Shown here one piece after another: positions 61,701 to 64,000 of a stretch of 64,000 nucleotides of DNA. Every line of letters starts with the position of its first letter. The stretch's first letter is position 1. The notes beneath the pieces are model-generated. The model was not told where the DNA came from. It worked only from the letters and a program-made list of their open reading frames with translations, and did no database searches. This DNA is from Euleptes europaea (Eukaryota > Chordata > Lepidosauria > Squamata > Sphaerodactylidae), in assembly GCF_029931775.1 (NCBI RefSeq), contig NC_079321.1, positions 10,855,001 to 10,919,000 on the forward strand, read 5' to 3'. A program made the translations under genes and the position numbers.

Positions 61701-63324
61701 CCCCCTTTGCTTTTGCTCTCCATGCTGTTAATTAGGATCTGCTGGCCCTGAAATTATGTCTGGGGTGTGTGTGGAGCTACTAAGGTAATAAAGCTATCTG
61801 CCATCTTACTTCTGTAACAGAAGTCCTAGTGTGAAGATCATTGAAAGTTTTATTATTTGATTTGTGCTTAAGATTACACTATTTTAAGGCATACCTGCCA
61901 ATAAAACGTACCCTAGAGCACTTAATACAATTAGGTGATCAAATTGAAGTATGTACATTTGTGTACAAATATTCTCATGTCTCTCACATGAACTTTCTGG
62001 GTGTTTTTTTTTTCCTTCAGGTGTTGCATGATGGAATAAGTACCTCACTTCCTTTGCCAGAAAGCAGTTTAGCAGTTGAAGGTGAGGAGTACATCTTTAC
62101 AACTTGTACTAAATAATATGTAAAACTTTGCAGAGTTTTTGCTTGTTTTGGTTCTTGGTTTTTGGTCTGTGCATAATATTGAGGAGGCAGCGTGGTGTGG
62201 TGGTTAAGAGCGGTGGATTCTAATCTGGAGAACTTGGTTCGATTCCCCACTCCTCCACATGAAGCCTGCTGGGTGACCTTGGGCCAGTCTCAGTTTTCTC
62301 AGAACAGTTCTCTCAGCCCACGGGGAGGCAGGCAGTGGGAAACCACCTCTGAACATCTCTTGCTGGAAGTCTTTGCAGTATACGTTCTTCCCCTCCCCTT
62401 CACCAGTGATCCACCAGTGCTGCATGTCCCTTGCCATCTTCAGCTGCAGAAAGCTGAGAGGGTTTGTAGGGTGCTTGGTTCACCTGGGCGTCCCTGAGAC
62501 TTTGTGGGATAGTTGCGCTCTACTAAGAACACGAGGGGTGGGGCATGAGTCAGTTTGCACAGACTGTGGCGTGACAGGCTGGGGTGGGTTGGGGGAGGTC
62601 TTCAGACCAGTTGATGTGGAAAGGGTTTCCTGAAGGTAGGTAGGAAGAAGAGTAGTAGTTGGTTTTTATATGCTGACTTTCTCTACCACTTAAGGAAGAA
62701 TTAAACCAGCTTGCAATCACCTTCCCTTCCCCTCCCCACAAAAGACACCCTGTGAGGTAGGTGGGGCTGAGAGAGCTCTAAGAGAGCTGTGACTAGCCCA
62801 AGGTCACCCAGCTGGCTTCATGTGTAGGAGTGGGGAAACAAATTCAGTTCACCAGATTAGCCTTTGCTGCTCATGTGAAGGAGTGGGGAATCAAACCTGG
62901 TTCTCCAGATCAGAGTCCACCTCTCCAAACCTCCGCTCTTAACCACTACACCATGCTGGTAGGTTGCAAATCTTTGCTGCAGAACCTAGTGGCAACCACT
63001 GAGCATTGAGCCTGCTGTTACCATCATAGCCCCGCCCTGGGGTCCATAATTCTAAAACATCTGGGCTTATATATAATTTATTAACCTCTTTTGGTATCTC
63101 GGCCCTTCTGAAAATGAAGGGTTCTGGTAATGGGGATATAGCTAGTTAGCTCATTGGCTTTGGAAGTTTGGTTCTTTTAACATAGTTTTAATGTAACCAC
63201 AACTAGTCATGGCTGCTGTAAATACATTCTGCAATTCTTCCTTGTATCTTTAGCTGTGAAAGAAGAGAAGGGTGGTTTGGACAACTGTGCTGATTTTTTG
63301 GGGTTGAGTGACCAACAACAGTGA
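52406..63324 (+). CDS. TDRD6: TDRD6 gene span, Tudor domain-containing protein 6 (5 coding exons)
   Basis: Multi-Tudor scaffold of male germ-cell granules. In mice it is a chromatoid-body component that binds PIWI proteins through symmetric dimethylarginine. Five exons join to 2222 codons including stop (2221 residues; human about 2096 as I recall). Eight Tudor units are visible, centred near residues 84, 347, 586, 872, 1087, 1392, 1617 and 2131. Most carry the WYRA...VDYGN core (HWYRAL..VDYGRKE, KWYRAL..VDYGNKE, CWYRAI..VDFGNTE, LRYRAV..IDYGNTA). A proline-rich stretch lies near residues 235-275 and an acidic, Ser/Glu-rich linker near 1700-2110. ATG 52406 is the first ATG of the frame and gives MCSVLPTPG, matching the human MCSTPGMPAPG start. 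One giant exon for most of the protein is the family's known gene structure. The promoter side is CpG-rich. No disabling change was seen. Confidence 0.96.
58731..59089. other. TDRD6 intron 1, first part
   Basis: Nothing recognised. Unique-looking sequence. Confidence 0.5.
59090..59250 (-). mobile_element. RTE/BovB-type 3' end
   Basis: TGTTAAGTGCCATCAAGTCG, TATGGCGACCCTATGAATTA, GACAGCCTTGCTCAGGTCTT. In TDRD6 intron 1. Confidence 0.72.
59331..59525 (-). mobile_element. CR1 3' end
   Basis: AGAATCAGAGAGTTGAAAGG, CTAGTCCAACCCCCTGCACA, AAGATGGCCAAGATGCCCTC. In TDRD6 intron 1. Confidence 0.82.
60092..60210 (+). CDS. TDRD6: TDRD6 exon 2
   Basis: 119 bp between CTTGGCAG|AA and ATAAAG|GTAAGG. It encodes EKNEAPYELKGFDVGSQCMG then STGAHWYEAEILGVSAEGIK. 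The HWYEAEI stretch is the first half of an eighth Tudor-like unit. Confidence 0.88.
60312..60613 (+). mobile_element. Sauria SINE
   Basis: Full-length plus copy (GAGCCCCGTGGCGCAGAGTG to GCACAGGGAACTACCTTTAC) in TDRD6 intron 2. No clear target duplication seen. Confidence 0.85.
60664..60753 (+). CDS. TDRD6: TDRD6 exon 3
   Basis: 90 bp between ATAAAG|GTT and CGAG|GTATGC. It encodes VLNLSSEDEETVSPINVWNG then IPEQNLGPTE, the second half of the C-terminal Tudor-like unit. Human has a similar VLNLSNG..VNPENVWNGIPK, from memory. Confidence 0.87.
60754..62020. other. TDRD6 intron 3
   Basis: A (CAATA)n run at 61362-61383 and poly-T runs. No other feature recognised. Confidence 0.5.
62021..62081 (+). 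CDS. TDRD6: TDRD6 exon 4
   Basis: 61 bp between TCCTTCAG|GTG and GAAG|GTGAGG, encoding VLHDGISTSLPLPESSLAVE. Phase matches exon 3 (phase 0 in) and exon 5 (one base out). I assign it by splice sites and frame rather than by recognised homology. Confidence 0.72.
62184..62372 (+). mobile_element. tRNA-derived SINE, type A head with 5S-type end
   Basis: GGCAGCGTGGTGTGGTGGTT ... TTGGTTCGATTCCCCACTCC. The body then switches to GGCAGTGGGAAACCACCTCT and GAACATCTCTTGC, typical of the 5S SINE. In TDRD6 intron 4. Confidence 0.65.
62645..62962 (-). mobile_element. tRNA-derived SINE, type A
   Basis: Full-length minus copy, AGAAGAGTAGTAGTTGGTTT to CACTACACCATGCTGG. In TDRD6 intron 4. Confidence 0.8.
63254..63324 (+). 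CDS. TDRD6: TDRD6 exon 5 with stop
   Basis: 71 bp after ATCTTTAG, encoding AVKEEKGGLDNCADFLGLSD then QQQ and TGA. Phase fits exon 4 and a strong AATAAA lies 380 bases downstream. Confidence 0.72.
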
Positions 63325-63735
63325 AAGCGCACTTGACAGATGGAGGTGTCTTGAGCACAAGTTTCTTTGGATGTACTGATGACGGGACGATTGAGAGGGC
63401 AAGTCCGACCTCGATGGGCAACTGCTGGCTACTTCAATGAGCCCTCAAAGTATTTTCTGTGCAGGTTCATTTACCATATCTTGGAATAGTGTTTTTTTTA
63501 ATAAGACCTGGATACGGAGTAGTAGACTGTTTTTCTTTGTCTTAATGCTCTGAGATTGTTTAAGCTCTGTTGAGGATGAAAGAAATATACACATTGATAC
63601 ACATTTTTGATACACATTGAGCGCACTTTGACTACACTGCCCTGCTAAATGGAAAAAAATCTCTGGATATTTTGAACGCTTTGTGTTTTGACATTTTGTT
63701 AAGGAAGAATAAAACTGTTGTGTTGTTGCTGTTCA
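63325..63735 (+). other. TDRD6 3' UTR with poly(A) signal
   Basis: Non-coding tail after the TGA. AATAAA at 63708-63713 is followed by a T/G-rich stretch (TGTTGTGTTGTTGCTG) as expected downstream of a cleavage site. Confidence 0.75.
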
Positions 63736-63837
63736 TTTCTTTTGATGCAGACTTTTTGCTTCTGGTAACAGTAACTAGCTGCTATACAAAACTATTCTAA
63801 ATAATTTAGTATTGCTCTTTAATATTATGCATGGTGG

Positions 63838-63910
63838 TTTCAGAGGGTAGCCGTGTTGGTCTGCAGTAAAAGAGCTCGATTTGAGTCCAGTCGCATCTTA
63901 GAGACCAAAA
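63838..63910. mobile_element. Penelope-like terminal fragment
   Basis: CAGAGGGTAGCCGTGTTGGT then CTGCAGTAAAAGAG, matching in reverse complement the end of the 27.6 and 29.2 kb elements (AACACGGCTACCC). It runs into a CR1 piece before the ribozyme region. Confidence 0.5.
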
Positions 63911-63965
63911 AGTCATAGAATTGGAAGGGGCCATATGGGCCATGTAGTCCAACCCCCTGCTCCCT
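63911..63965 (-). mobile_element. CR1 3' end fragment
   Basis: AGTCATAGAATTGGAAGGGG then GTAGTCCAACCCCCTGC. Confidence 0.7.
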
Positions 63966-64000
63966 TTGTCAGATAATATAATATTATGCACATTTTTTTC

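Overview
The window looks like a squamate reptile (lizard) chromosome. Three vertebrate genes lie in the order CYP39A1 (minus), SLC25A27/UCP4 (plus), TDRD6 (plus), the order I recall for human 6p12. They sit in a dense background of squamate-type repeats: Sauria SINEs, 5S-rRNA-derived SINEs with RTE/BovB-like tails, several tRNA-derived SINEs, CR1 and L2-like LINE tails, hAT and Tigger MITEs, and Penelope-like relics. I cannot resolve the lizard family.

Layout. About 1-3.8 kb holds only repeats. At 3.8-10.1 kb is a recent Ty3/gypsy chromovirus copy with identical-looking 295-bp LTRs and a 5-bp target duplication. It lies in sense orientation beyond the last CYP39A1 exon I can find. From 11.07 to 28.78 kb eleven CYP39A1 exons run on the minus strand (445 residues, all phases consistent); the last short exon (about 24 residues in human) was not found. 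CYP39A1 starts in a CpG-rich island. SLC25A27 would be expected to start head to head with it, but its first recognisable coding exon is at 36.27 kb and eight more run to 48.36 kb. The expected shared promoter interval (28.8-30.1 kb) is interrupted by a Penelope-like insertion. TDRD6 occupies 52.4-63.3 kb: one 6.3-kb exon with seven Tudor units, then four small exons carrying an eighth, ending at a clear AATAAA.

The genes are not a pathway. CYP39A1 is an oxysterol 7-alpha-hydroxylase of bile-acid synthesis, UCP4 is a mitochondrial inner-membrane carrier, and TDRD6 is a germ-granule (chromatoid body) scaffold of the piRNA system. They are linked only by old synteny.

Most interesting signals: (1) several hammerhead-ribozyme-like cores in Penelope-like relics, one (29629-29668) matching every core position and lying between the divergent genes, and a palindrome in CYP39A1 intron 1 with four cores on alternating strands; (2) a SINE with four tandem 5S-rRNA-like heads and one tail, bounded by a single 10-bp target duplication; (3) a diverged partial duplication of the CYP39A1 exon 4/intron 4 junction placed in intron 1, flanked by same-orientation SINEs and broken up by two later insertions with their own target duplications; (4) an uncertain SLC25A27 N-terminus.
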